Source: Novosphingobium sp. PhB165 (GTDB lineage Bacteria; Pseudomonadota; Alphaproteobacteria; Sphingomonadales; Sphingomonadaceae). From it: a stretch of 64,000 nucleotides of DNA. The stretch covers positions 310,001-374,000 of the forward strand of contig NZ_SLVB01000003.1 in the NCBI RefSeq assembly GCF_004341845.1, written 5' to 3'. The notes beneath the pieces are model-generated. The model made no database searches. It saw only the letters and a program-made list of their open reading frames with translations, and was not told the origin of the DNA. Position 1 is the stretch's first letter. Each line of letters begins with the position of its first letter. The translations under genes were made by a program, and so were the position numbers. Of the stretch, positions 54,501 through 62,391 are shown piece after piece.

Positions 54501-54915
54501 GTTCGCAGTGATCTCGCCCGCGATCGACCTTGCCCTGCTGATCTCGATCGGCGGCACCGCGCTGCGCATCTCGCAGCATGGCTGGGCCCAGACGCAGACC
54601 GACGTGCTGCGCATGGGCATCTACTGGCTGGGCTTCACGATGATCGACCTTGCCTGTGGCTGGGTGGCCTATCGCCTGGACTCGAGGAAGGAGCGCTTCC
54701 GCCCGCTGCTGCTGCTGGCCCAGCGCTTCATCTACCGCCAGCTGATGTACAGCGTGGTTATCCGCGCGGTGAGCGCGGCGATGGCCGGGATCGGCATTGG
54801 CTGGGGCAAGCTGGAACGCACCGGCCGCGTCAGCGCCGGACCCGCGGGAACCGCGCCGAAGTCGATCGGCCGCGAGACGCCGGAAGCCGAGCCGGAACTC
54901 GAAACGGCGGGGTGA
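51529..54915 (+). CDS. GH18-like / NodB polysaccharide deacetylase / GT2 glycosyltransferase fusion
   Basis: This 1128-residue protein has an N-terminal membrane helix (about 20-42), a glycoside-hydrolase-18-like domain (about 90-400, with DFETIP), a NodB deacetylase domain starting at LTFDDGPDP (T465) with HSYTHPNM, a central membrane segment near 675-700, and a GT2 domain from V737 (VTVIVPAYNEE) with D822-A-D824, E913-D-Q-D916 and Q950-R-F-R-W954. C-terminal membrane helices follow. It is predicted to make, deacetylate and trim a beta-1,4-linked N-acetylglucosamine-type polymer. The GTG start at 51529 has a modest upstream GAGAG. Confidence 0.9.
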   Translation: MAAPVFFDPTGNRRVRVRRMGLFLMLLAIAASAIFATTVASVPAPPPLPIAYEHASPLPFRAQIGHLTRSARKFLFGRPAAPAPTPGAKPITVGFYTPWNDDSATSLERHIDRLDWVAPANLSVDANGALKVEDDPRFAHIMATALHRPLVVPVLQNTLDGEWQGPKTAAMLANPAQRRALEAQVGAYLDKTNAAGVMVDFETIPTNGIPALRQFLAELRAQQTPKHRLISVTMPIDNPDWSTRAFAQVADRLVLMAYDEHWQGGTPGPIASNPWFVQKLQGALAGLPRGKAIVALGEYAYDWHDGKADSSTVEEAWLDAHDSGTTPQYDPMSGNAGYSYVDGSRHDVWMLDAAASWNQMRILSRLGVGDIALWRLGSEDPSFWTAVKSWRDGTTPNLTHLVQAANVDVEGQGEILSVTATPRDGNRDVMFDKTTGMVSAETYKVLPTPYVVKRTGNLNKQVSLTFDDGPDPTWTPKILSILEKNHVPGTFFMIGENALGNRDLIKRIADDGDEIGNHSYTHPNMAEEAATGIGLELNATQRLIEATTGRSIRLFRAPYFGDAEPTTADELEPAVVAQQHGYTVVGLHVDPDDWQRPGVQHIVDSTIEQVESANPDRSENVILLHDGGGDRSQTVEALPIIIQRLRQDGYTFVPTSTLAGLTHDQVMPMVDGVDLAAVRADVALFAVLAGILAGLNWTFFFAISLGVLRSVSLASLATMLRRPEPMAAPEDTGDPLVTVIVPAYNEERVIEDSVRRVLESDYRHLQVIVADDGSKDRTSAIIAEAFAANPRVELLTLVNGGKAAALNRALKEARGAIIVALDADTQFEPQTISRLVRWFADPRIGAVAGNAKVGNRVNLVTRWQAVEYVTAQNLERRALTKLDAIMVVPGAVGAWRREALDDVGGYPEDTLAEDQDLTIAIQRKGWKVAYDEEAVAWTEAPESFKALSKQRFRWSFGTLQCLWKHRGTLRKGRPSGLAFIGMPQAWLFQIVFAVISPAIDLALLISIGGTALRISQHGWAQTQTDVLRMGIYWLGFTMIDLACGWVAYRLDSRKERFRPLLLLAQRFIYRQLMYSVVIRAVSAAMAGIGIGWGKLERTGRVSAGPAGTAPKSIGRETPEAEPELETAG

Positions 54916-55012
54916 ATTGACGCTCTGTCTGTGGCTCAATGCGGCGCCCTCGCGAAAGCGGGGGCGCCGTTGGCTTTTCCGGGGCGACCATAGATTCCAG
55001 GCGTCAGGTCTT

Positions 55013-55150
55013 CGTCATCCTGAACTTATTTCAGGATCCATTTCGCGACCTATCCCGAAAGCTGGCGCAAATGGTGCGGCGATTGCAGATTGCCGATCAA
55101 AGCACAGCGCAGGCGACAAGATGGATCCTGAAACAAGTTCAGGATGACGG
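55013..55150. repeat. Inverted-repeat family D, full copy
   Basis: CGTCATCCTGAACTTATTTC, AGGATCCATTTCGCG at the left and GATGGATCCTGAAAC, AAGTTCAGGATGACGG at the right are the complementary ends of a 138-base element with a long unpaired middle. The gap 54916-55341 contains this, the family A copy at 55234, and no gene. A half copy of the same family lies at 23873. Confidence 0.8.
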
Positions 55151-55233
55151 GTATTACGGAGGAGAGCGGCGGGTATCTCTACTCTTCCGCGCTTCCGCGT
55201 GACGGGGAGCCCCCCGAGCCCGCCTCCTACACA

Positions 55234-55313
55234 CCGCTCATCCTGAGCTTGTCGAAGGATGGAGGCCTCGCGCCCCGCTCTCCAGGGGCTTCGACAGGCT
55301 CAGCCTGAGCGGG
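55234..55313. repeat. Inverted-repeat family A, full copy 3
   Basis: CCGCTCATCCTGAGC, TTGTCGAAGGATG and GGGGCTTCGACAGGCTCAGC, CTGAGCGG repeat the arms of the copy at 9527 with few changes. It lies 28 bases from the stop codon of the histidine kinase, where it may help end transcription. Confidence 0.85.
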
Positions 55314-55341
55314 GACTGGGTAGGGCTGGTAGAATAGCGGC

Positions 55342-56715
55342 TCACCCCGCGCCGAGTATTAACCGCACTTCCAGCCCCTGCCCCGGCGCGTCGGCGAGTT
55401 CCACGCGGCCGTCGTGCAGCTTGGCCACCGCCTCAACCAGCGCAAGACCCAGCCCCGACCCGGCAACCGCGCGCGTGGGGTCGAGCCTTCCGAAGCGCTG
55501 CAAGGCCGCCTCGCGCTGGGCTTCGGGAATGCCCTGCCCATCATCGCGCACGCCCAGCACCACGCGCCCGTCATGCCGCCGCGCGAACAGCGTGATCCAG
55601 TGCCCTCCCCGCGCGTATTTCACCGCATTGTCCACCAGATTGCCCAGCGCCTGTCCCATGAGTTCGCGGTGGAGCAACACGGCCAGCCCATCCGGCGCCT
55701 CGGCGCGGAGTACGAAGCCCTCGTCCTCGGCGTAAGGCTCGTAAAGCGCGGCAAGGTCTTCGAGGAACGGCGCCAGTGCGGTCTGTTCGAAGCGCTCGCG
55801 GCCGATACCGGCTTCGGCGCGGCCGATCTGGAGCGCGGTGTTGAGGATCCGGGTCAGCGCATCGGCTTCCGCCAGCGCGCGGTTCATTGCCGCTTCCGCC
55901 GCCGGATCGCGCGCCTCGATCGCGGCCTGTTCCAGCGCCGCGCGCAGCCGCGTCACCGGGGAGCGCAAGTCGTGCGCCAGCCCCTCCGCCACCACGCGCA
56001 GTTCGCCCACCAGCGTCTCGATGCGCGCCAGCATGACGTTGATCTCGCCCGCCAGCTCGTCGAAAGCATCGCCCGAACCGTCGAGCGCCACGCGCGCGTC
56101 GAGCGCGCCGCTGGCCACGTGGTGCGCGGTCTGCGCCATGTCGTGGACACGGCGGCCGACCAGCCGCGAGGTCAGCGCGGCCACCAGCATCGCCAGCGGC
56201 AGGGCCAGGAAAATGGCCGCAAGCAGCGCCTGCTCGAAACTGTGCTGGAGCCTGAGGTCGCGGCCGATGCCGGTGCCCGCCAGCAAGGTCGAGCCATCGG
56301 GAAAGCGCTGTTCGGCCAGCACCATCTGTTCGGGCTGAGGATCGTCGTCACGATAGAGTTCGGTTTCGAACGTATCGCTACCCCGACCGGACTGGGGCGG
56401 CAGCGCGGCAAGATTGCCCGCCAGCCGCTGCCCGTCCGGCCCGGCCAGCAGCATGACCGGCGCGCGTTTGCCTTCGTTGCGCAGCCGGGTCTCGATCGTG
56501 GTACGCAGCGCGGCGGTGCCGCCATCGGCGTAGATCGCGACCAGATCGTCGCGCAAGTCCTCGACGATGGCGCGCTGATCGTCGCGCGCGCTCTGCTGGC
56601 TGGAAATCCACACGAACGCCAGCACCCCGCCGGTGGCGACGAGCTGGAAAATCACGACCGGCACGAACAGCCGGAACGAGGTGGACCGCAGCAGCCGCCG
56701 GACGCGCAGCTTCAA
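55342..56715 (-). CDS. Sensor histidine kinase
   Basis: The 457-residue protein has an N-terminal membrane helix, a periplasmic loop (about 40-160), a second helix near 165-190, a HAMP region and the H-box with H248 in LAHDLRSPVTRLRAALEQA. An N-box (LVDNAVKYA) and G-boxes (VRDDGQGIPEAQ, GSGLGLALVEAV) follow. It would autophosphorylate and pass the phosphate to the response regulator encoded just upstream. The TTG start overlaps the regulator stop (TTGA). Family A repeat lies after its stop. Confidence 0.94.
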   Translation of the reverse strand: MKLRVRRLLRSTSFRLFVPVVIFQLVATGGVLAFVWISSQQSARDDQRAIVEDLRDDLVAIYADGGTAALRTTIETRLRNEGKRAPVMLLAGPDGQRLAGNLAALPPQSGRGSDTFETELYRDDDPQPEQMVLAEQRFPDGSTLLAGTGIGRDLRLQHSFEQALLAAIFLALPLAMLVAALTSRLVGRRVHDMAQTAHHVASGALDARVALDGSGDAFDELAGEINVMLARIETLVGELRVVAEGLAHDLRSPVTRLRAALEQAAIEARDPAAEAAMNRALAEADALTRILNTALQIGRAEAGIGRERFEQTALAPFLEDLAALYEPYAEDEGFVLRAEAPDGLAVLLHRELMGQALGNLVDNAVKYARGGHWITLFARRHDGRVVLGVRDDGQGIPEAQREAALQRFGRLDPTRAVAGSGLGLALVEAVAKLHDGRVELADAPGQGLEVRLILGAG

Positions 56716-57425
56716 GCGGAAAGGCCCAGCCGGTATCCCGCCCCGCGCACAGTGTGGAGCAAGGGCTCCGCTCCATCCTCGTCAAGCTTGCGGCGCAGGC
56801 GGCTGACGTGGACATCGATCACATTGGTACCGGGATCGAAGTGATAGTCCCACACCGCCTCCAGCAGCATGGTGCGCGTCACCACTTCGTCGACATGGCG
56901 CAGGAAATATTCGAGCAGGCGGAATTCGCGCGGCTGCAGGTCGATGGTGCGGGTCCCGCGCCGCACCTTGCGCGCCAGCAGGTCCATTTCGAGATCGCCG
57001 CACGTCAGCCGCGTTTCGACCGCGGGCTGACTGACGCCGCGCTTCACCAGCAGGCGCACGCGGGCGAGCAGTTCGGCAAAGGCGAAAGGCTTGGCAAGGT
57101 AGTCGTCCGCGCCCGAAGTGAGCCCGGCAACGCGGTCGTCCGTCGATCCCAGCGCCGACAGCACGATCACCGGCGTCTCGATCTTGCCCGCGCGCAAGGC
57201 GCCCAGTACCGACATGCCGTCCATCTGTGGGATCATGCGGTCCAGCACGATGGCGTCATAGCTGCCGTCGCTGGCAAGGAACAGCGCATCGCGCCCGTTG
57301 TCCGCCCGGTCGACCACGAAGCCTTCCTCGGCGAAGCCCTTGATGACGTAAGTGGCGGTAGCCTCGTCATCTTCGACGACCAGCAGCTTGTGCCCCATCC
57401 CTTGCTTTTCCGCCTCCGCCTGCAT
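56712..57425 (-). CDS. OmpR-family response regulator
   Basis: The protein has a receiver domain with acidic E18-D19-D20, phospho-acceptor D62 in IVLDRMIPQMDG and a conserved lysine in YLAKPF, then a winged-helix DNA-binding domain with DVHVSRLRRKL and a C-terminal TVRGAGYRL. I use the ATG at 57425 with GGGGGG a few bases upstream (237 residues); the ATG at 57398 gives a tighter receiver domain and is also possible. It pairs with the histidine kinase downstream; their junction is TTGA. Confidence 0.93.
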   Translation of the reverse strand: MQAEAEKQGMGHKLLVVEDDEATATYVIKGFAEEGFVVDRADNGRDALFLASDGSYDAIVLDRMIPQMDGMSVLGALRAGKIETPVIVLSALGSTDDRVAGLTSGADDYLAKPFAFAELLARVRLLVKRGVSQPAVETRLTCGDLEMDLLARKVRRGTRTIDLQPREFRLLEYFLRHVDEVVTRTMLLEAVWDYHFDPGTNVIDVHVSRLRRKLDEDGAEPLLHTVRGAGYRLGLSA

Positions 57426-57442
57426 GTCACCCCCCGGACACG

Positions 57443-57943
57443 TCATGGCGTTCGGGGTCGCTGCGGTTCACCGGCAAGCTCGATCCGGCGGACTTCGCCC
57501 TGGTGCACCACATCCAGATGCATAGGACGCTGGCCGCGCAGAGACAACTCCTCGGCCAGCGACTGGAGCGAACCGGGCTCGCGGCCGTCGGCTCGGGCGA
57601 TGCGGTCGCCCACCGCAAGGCCCGCATGCTCGGCATAGCCGTTGGAGCGTACGGACGTCACCACCAGCCCCTGGCGGGCGCCGGGCAGGCGGTCTGCGGT
57701 AAAATCGAGAACCCGGCGCCAGGGTTCGGGCCGGACAGCATTGTGAAAGGTAGCGGCGCCCCGGTCGATCAGGCCGAAATGTCGCTGCGCCCAGAGATCG
57801 CCCCAGGTCAGCGCACCGGTCACCGCCAACAGCGCGCCCAGCATCGGCAGCAGGTCGAGGATGCGATTCTTCGCCTCGGGGTCACGCCGGAAACGGCGAC
57901 GCGCGGCGCGCGCAGGGTCAGAGGCTTGGTCGGCGTCGGTCAT
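57443..57943 (-). CDS. Membrane-anchored PDZ-domain protein
   Basis: The 166-residue protein has a basic N-terminus (ARRRFRRDPEAKNR), a single membrane helix (ILDLLPMLGALLAVTGAL) and one PDZ domain with GLVVTSVRSNGYAEHAGLAVGDRIARADGREP. There is no protease domain. The periplasmic PDZ would bind C-terminal or peptide ligands. It lies 17 bases upstream of the response regulator and is the first gene of a PDZ-regulator-kinase operon, so it may be a sensor accessory for that pair. The start at 57943 is uncertain because no good ribosome-binding site precedes it. Confidence 0.75.
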   Translation of the reverse strand: MTDADQASDPARAARRRFRRDPEAKNRILDLLPMLGALLAVTGALTWGDLWAQRHFGLIDRGAATFHNAVRPEPWRRVLDFTADRLPGARQGLVVTSVRSNGYAEHAGLAVGDRIARADGREPGSLQSLAEELSLRGQRPMHLDVVHQGEVRRIELAGEPQRPRTP

Positions 57944-58097
57944 CAGGCGGCATAATCCACGCCCCCGGCACGCATGGCCGGCGGCTTCCAGCACACCCTT
58001 GCCCATGATCATCGCAGTCCCGGCCGCGATTGTCACATTAAGGAAATTCCATGTTCGCTCCACCCTGCGGCAATCCGCGCGCGCGCATGCAGGCAGG

Positions 58098-58910
58098 ATG
58101 ACAAGCCGTGGTTTTCCCCAAGGTGAGGCCAAAAACGCGGCCAGAATCTGGGGTCGCAGAGTAGCCGTCGTCCTGATCGCCGTCCTCGTTGCGGCGGCAC
58201 TCGGGGTGGCTGCGATCCTGACATGGTACGGCGCCTTCGACGCCAGCCCGTTCCGGGAAATCCCGGCGCGGGCCGTCGGGAATGGGGCCGAAACCAGTAC
58301 AGGCAAAGGCTATGCCGCCGTGCTGGTGTCGGGCGACCTGGGCCCACGCGCCGGAATGGGCGCACCAGTGGCCGGTCTGTTGGCCGAACATGGCGTCGCC
58401 ACGGTTTCGGTCAATTCGCTCAATTATTTCCGCGTGCGCCGCACGCCCGCCGATGTCTCCGCCCTGCTGGGCGAGGCGATTCGCCGCGCCATGGCGCTTG
58501 GCCATGTCGACAAGGTGGTCGTGCTCGGCCAATCGTTCGGCGCGGACATGGTCCATGTCGGGCTGCAAGGTCTGCCGGCGGACTTGCGCCGCCACGTCTC
58601 GCTGGTGGTGCTGACAGTGCCGACGCGCACGGTGTTCCTGCGCGTCTCCCCGCTCGAATGGCTGGACCGCACCACGCCCGACGCCATGGCCATCGTCAGC
58701 GCCCGCGCGCTCGACTGGGTGCCCGTGGTCTGCATTCGCGGCCGCGAGGAGCCGGACAGCCTCTGCCCGCTGCTGCACCTGCCGCGCCTTACGCAAGTCG
58801 CCCTGCCCGGCGACCACTATCTCGAACACAATGCCGACCGGCTGTTCATGGCGATCCGCGACGCCCTTGCCGGCCATTTCCACACCGCCTTCCCGGAGCA
58901 TGCCCCATGA
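58098..58910 (+). CDS. AcvB/VirJ-family periplasmic hydrolase
   Basis: The 270-residue protein has one N-terminal membrane helix (AVVLIAVLVAAALGVAAILTW) and an alpha/beta-hydrolase body with VVLGQSFGADMVHVGL containing the likely nucleophile serine, HVSLVVLTVP and a C-terminal DHYLEHNADRL. VirJ and AcvB of Agrobacterium belong here, and AcvB is a lysyl-phosphatidylglycerol hydrolase. Its operon partner two genes downstream is an MprF/LpiA-like lysyl-PG synthase, which fits. AGG-C-AGG lies next to the ATG at 58098; the ATGA junction with the next gene shows coupling. Confidence 0.85.
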   Translation: MTSRGFPQGEAKNAARIWGRRVAVVLIAVLVAAALGVAAILTWYGAFDASPFREIPARAVGNGAETSTGKGYAAVLVSGDLGPRAGMGAPVAGLLAEHGVATVSVNSLNYFRVRRTPADVSALLGEAIRRAMALGHVDKVVVLGQSFGADMVHVGLQGLPADLRRHVSLVVLTVPTRTVFLRVSPLEWLDRTTPDAMAIVSARALDWVPVVCIRGREEPDSLCPLLHLPRLTQVALPGDHYLEHNADRLFMAIRDALAGHFHTAFPEHAP

Positions 58911-59338
58911 TTCGCCGCCTGCTTGGCCCTCTCTTCCTTGGTATCGTCCTTGCCGCCGTGGCGCCCGCGGGCGCAGTGCCCACGATTGCCCAGCCGCTGG
59001 GCGTGAGTCCCTACGGACACTGGCTCAATCCGGCGGGCGACGTCGAAGTCTCCGTCGCGCCTTGCGGTTCGCTGCTGTGCGGCACGGTCACGTGGGTCGG
59101 CGGGCAGGCTCTGGCCGACGCATCCGATGCCGGCGTGCAGCACCTTGTCGGCACCCAGTTGCTTCAGGGCTACCACCGCGAAGGCGCAGGAACCTGGCAG
59201 GGCGAAGTCTTCGTGCCCGACATGGGCGCGACATTCTTCTCGCGTATTCACCAGCCCGATCCCGGCCACCTGAAGATCAGTGGCTGCATCCTCCACGGCC
59301 TGCTCTGCAAGTCGCAGATATGGACCCGACGACCGTGA
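58907..59338 (+). CDS. DUF2147 secreted protein
   Basis: The 143-residue precursor has a signal peptide (LGPLFLGIVLAAVAPAGA) and a small beta-barrel-like domain with SPYGHWLNPAGDVEVSVAPCGSLLCG and LKISGCILHGLLCKSQIWTRRP, the pattern of DUF2147. The function of the family is not known; members are often near lipid or envelope genes. It lies between the AcvB-like and MprF-like genes, overlapping both (ATGA and the MprF start), so it probably acts with them. Confidence 0.85.
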   Translation: MIRRLLGPLFLGIVLAAVAPAGAVPTIAQPLGVSPYGHWLNPAGDVEVSVAPCGSLLCGTVTWVGGQALADASDAGVQHLVGTQLLQGYHREGAGTWQGEVFVPDMGATFFSRIHQPDPGHLKISGCILHGLLCKSQIWTRRP

Positions 59339-61917
59339 CGACACCGCTGCACAGACGCCTCGCGCACCTGAAACCGCTGGCCGAAAGGCTGGCGGTTCCT
59401 GCGCAACTGGCGCTGGCGGCTTTGGTGCTGATCCTCGCCGGGCTCAGCCTGCGTCACATGGCGGCGACGTTCCATTTCCACGCCGTGCTGCGTGACGCCC
59501 GGGCGCTGCCGGTTTGGCGGCTGGCGCTGGCGTTCGGCTTCACGGCGGCAAGTTACCTGCTGCTCACCATCTACGACGTGATGGCCCTGCGCGCGATCGG
59601 GCGGCCGCTGCCGTGGCGGAGCGCCGCGCTCGCATCGTTCACGAGCTATACGCTGAGCCACAACCTTGGCTTCGGGATCATAACCGGCGCCGCCGCGCGC
59701 CTGCGCGTTTACGGCGCGAAAGGCCTCACCACCGGCGATGTCGCGCGCGTCACCGCCATTGCCGGGGTGACATTCTGGGCGGGCGTGCTCGCCTCTGCGG
59801 CACTGGCCCTGCTGGTCCATCACCTGCCGCTGGTGGTTTCGGGCCGAGTCCTGCCGCTGACCGCACAGCACACCACCGGCGCGGTGCTGCTTGTCGTGCT
59901 GGCCGTGGCCGCGCTGACCGGCAAGCGCTGGCACCTTCCCGGCCCCGGTGGCATGGCCCGCATGACCGTAGTGGCACTGGCCGACATCGGCGCCGCCTGC
60001 GCCGCGCTTTTCGTGCTGCTGCCCGATGCCGCCCCGGCGCTCTATGCCCCGCTGCTGCTGGCCTATGTGCTGGCGATCGTCGTCGCGCTGGTGAGCCACG
60101 TGCCGGGCGGACTCGGCGTGTTCGAGGCGACCGTGGTGGCGCTCTGCCCGCAAGTTCCGGCGGGCGCGCTGCTGGCCGCGCTGCTGGTCTACCGCATCGT
60201 CTATTACCTCGTGCCATTGGCGCTGGCGCTCGCACTGCTGCTGCGCCACGAGCATGCGCGCTGGAAACGCCCGGCGGGCCTTGCCCTGAAAGCGGGCGAG
60301 ACCATGATTACCGCGCTGGCCCCCCGCGTCATCGCACTGGTCGTATTCCTCGGCGGCGGCGTACTGCTGCTTTCAGGCGCGACGCCCGCCCTGCCCGAGC
60401 GCATGGCGGCCATTCGCGGCGTGGTGCCGCTGCCCTTCGTCGAAGCCTCGCAGATCGCCGCCAGCCTTGTCGGCACGCTGCTGCTGATCCTTGCCCCCGC
60501 ACTCTATCGCCGCCTTGACGCCGCGTTCCTGCTGACCCGCGCGCTGCTGCTGGCCGGCGCGGTATTCTCGCTCGCGAAGGGGCTCGACTATGAGGAAGCG
60601 CTGACCCTGCTGGCGGTCGCCGGCGTGCTGCAACTGGCGCGCAAGGGCTTCTGGCGCCGCACCGCGCTCACCACCGATGTGATGAGCGTCAACTGGGTGC
60701 TCGCGATAGTGGCGACGATCACGCTGGTGATCGTCATCGGCTACTTCACCCAGACTTTCCCCGCCTATCGCGGCAGTCTCTGGTGGAAGTTCGCGTGGTC
60801 GGGCGATGCCTCGCGCTATATGCGGGCCAGTTTCGCGACGGCCGTGGCAACCGGCGCCTTCGTGGTGCTCGCGCTGCTGCGCCCCTCGCACCACTGGGCC
60901 CTTCCCGATGAGGCAGCAGTCGATGTCGACGCAGCGCTGCTCCACGCCACCCGCTCGGAATCGATGCTGGCACTGACCGGCGACAAGCTGTTTCTGGCGG
61001 GCCCCCACAGCCGCAGCCTGCTGATGTACCAGGTGCGCGGCCATTCATGGATCGTCATGGGCGATCCGGTGGGCGAGAAGGCCGACTGGCCAGACCTGCT
61101 GTGGCGCCTGCGCGAGCGCGCCGACGCCAATCAGGGCCGCGTGCTGCTCTATCAGGTGACGCCGGACGTGCTGCCCATCGCCATCGACATGGGGCTCCAG
61201 CTCATGAAATACGGCGAGGAAGCACGAGTGGACCTTGCCCACTTCAGCCTCGACGGACCCACCGCGCGGCCGCTGCGCCACGCCATGCGCCGGGTGGAGC
61301 GCGAAGGCGCGGAATTCGCCATCGTCCCCGCCGCGCGCGTGCCCGCGATCATGGCCGAGCTGCGCGCGGTCTCGGACGAGTGGCTTCACGCCAAGGGCCA
61401 GCGCGAGAAGTCCTTCAGCGTCGGCCGTTTCGACGAGGCCTATATCGCCCGCTGCGACGTGGCGGTGGTGCGGCGTGAAGGCGTAATCGTGGCGTTCGCC
61501 AATCTCTGGAAGACCGCCGGGCGCGAGGAGCTTTCGGTGGACCTCATGCGCCACCGCGCCGAAGTGCCCTATGGCTGCATGGACTTCCTGTTCACGCGCC
61601 TGATGCTGTGGGGGCGACAGGAGGGCTATAGCTGGTTCAACCTCGGCCTCGCGCCGCTGTCCGGCATCGAGGCACGGAGGCTGGCGCCAACCTGGGCACG
61701 CGCGGCGGGCATGCTGTTCCGCCACGGCGCCGCGTTCTACGGCTTCGAGGGGCTGCGGAACTACAAGGAAAAGTTCGCTCCCGTGTGGGAGCCGCGCTTC
61801 ATCGCCAGCCCCGGCGGCATCGCCCGGGGCCGCGCGCTACTGGACCTTCAGGCCCTGATCGGCGACAGCCGCGGCGCGGCACGCCTGCGCGGATCGCAAC
61901 GGCGCTCGGCTTCGTGA
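59320..61917 (+). CDS. MprF/LpiA-like aminoacyl-phosphatidylglycerol synthase-flippase
   Basis: The protein (about 860 residues) has an N-terminal polytopic flippase part (first ~550 residues with many helices and an SHVPGGLGVFEATVVAL loop) and a C-terminal DUF2156-type GNAT-fold synthase (from about 600) with SWIVMGDPVGEK, NLWKTAGREELSVDLMRHR and FEGLRNYKEKFAPVWEPR. It transfers lysine or alanine from tRNA to phosphatidylglycerol and flips the product, lowering the cell-surface negative charge. The ATG at 59320 is used; a GTG at 59335 overlapping the upstream stop (GTGA) is equally plausible. It ends the operon. Confidence 0.92.
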   Translation: MDPTTVTTPLHRRLAHLKPLAERLAVPAQLALAALVLILAGLSLRHMAATFHFHAVLRDARALPVWRLALAFGFTAASYLLLTIYDVMALRAIGRPLPWRSAALASFTSYTLSHNLGFGIITGAAARLRVYGAKGLTTGDVARVTAIAGVTFWAGVLASAALALLVHHLPLVVSGRVLPLTAQHTTGAVLLVVLAVAALTGKRWHLPGPGGMARMTVVALADIGAACAALFVLLPDAAPALYAPLLLAYVLAIVVALVSHVPGGLGVFEATVVALCPQVPAGALLAALLVYRIVYYLVPLALALALLLRHEHARWKRPAGLALKAGETMITALAPRVIALVVFLGGGVLLLSGATPALPERMAAIRGVVPLPFVEASQIAASLVGTLLLILAPALYRRLDAAFLLTRALLLAGAVFSLAKGLDYEEALTLLAVAGVLQLARKGFWRRTALTTDVMSVNWVLAIVATITLVIVIGYFTQTFPAYRGSLWWKFAWSGDASRYMRASFATAVATGAFVVLALLRPSHHWALPDEAAVDVDAALLHATRSESMLALTGDKLFLAGPHSRSLLMYQVRGHSWIVMGDPVGEKADWPDLLWRLRERADANQGRVLLYQVTPDVLPIAIDMGLQLMKYGEEARVDLAHFSLDGPTARPLRHAMRRVEREGAEFAIVPAARVPAIMAELRAVSDEWLHAKGQREKSFSVGRFDEAYIARCDVAVVRREGVIVAFANLWKTAGREELSVDLMRHRAEVPYGCMDFLFTRLMLWGRQEGYSWFNLGLAPLSGIEARRLAPTWARAAGMLFRHGAAFYGFEGLRNYKEKFAPVWEPRFIASPGGIARGRALLDLQALIGDSRGAARLRGSQRRSAS

Positions 61918-62007
61918 GCGGGTATTCGATACTGCTGAGTCCCGCCAGCCCGCTCATCGCCAACAGATAACGCCCCAGATTAGCAGGTGCAGTTCCTTTC
62001 CCCCACT

Positions 62008-62084
62008 CCGCTCATCCTGAGCCTGTCGAAGGATGGAGGCCTCCCGCCCCGCAGCAGGGGCTTCGACAAGCTCAGCCTGAGCGG
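62008..62084. repeat. Inverted-repeat family A, full copy 4
   Basis: CCGCTCATCCTGAGC, CTGTCGAAGGATGG and GGGGCTTCGACAAGCTCAGC, CTGAGCGGG match the copy at 9527 almost exactly. The 474-base spacer 61918-62391 contains this, a truncated family B element and no gene. The sequence after 62252 should hold the CorA promoter. Confidence 0.85.
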
Positions 62085-62182
62085 GATTGAAGGGGTGGCT
62101 CATGGAAATTCAGCGGCGCGAAGAATCGCCTCAACAGCAGCGCAGAACATCAAATCCGCTACGCAGACCCCCAAAAAACCCA

Positions 62183-62252
62183 CGTCGCCCCCGCGAAGGC
62201 GGGGGCCCCGCTTCCTTGCAACTTCTCATCCCGCGCAACAGAAGCGGGATCC
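62183..62252. repeat. Truncated inverted-repeat family B
   Basis: The left arm CGTCGCCCCCGCGAAGGCGG, GGGCCCCGC is complete, while only GAAGCGGGATCC of the right arm is present. Compare 27466-27550 and 51050-51202. The missing right half suggests deletion or substitution after insertion. Confidence 0.7.
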
Positions 62253-62391
62253 AGCCTGACCGAAATTGGAGGGACGCTCGCACCGCCCCGGACGCCATAG
62301 CCTTCTCCACCCCGCCCCGCGCACAAGCGGTTGTCGCATGCCGCGACCTGCCGCTAAAGTCGCGCCCCAATCCCTTGTTTCGGGACCAAGA

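Noticed and set aside
51694..54939. 1081-codon minus-strand frame over the GH18/NodB/GT2 gene
   Set aside because: Antisense shadow. The plus-strand product carries all catalytic motifs of three families.
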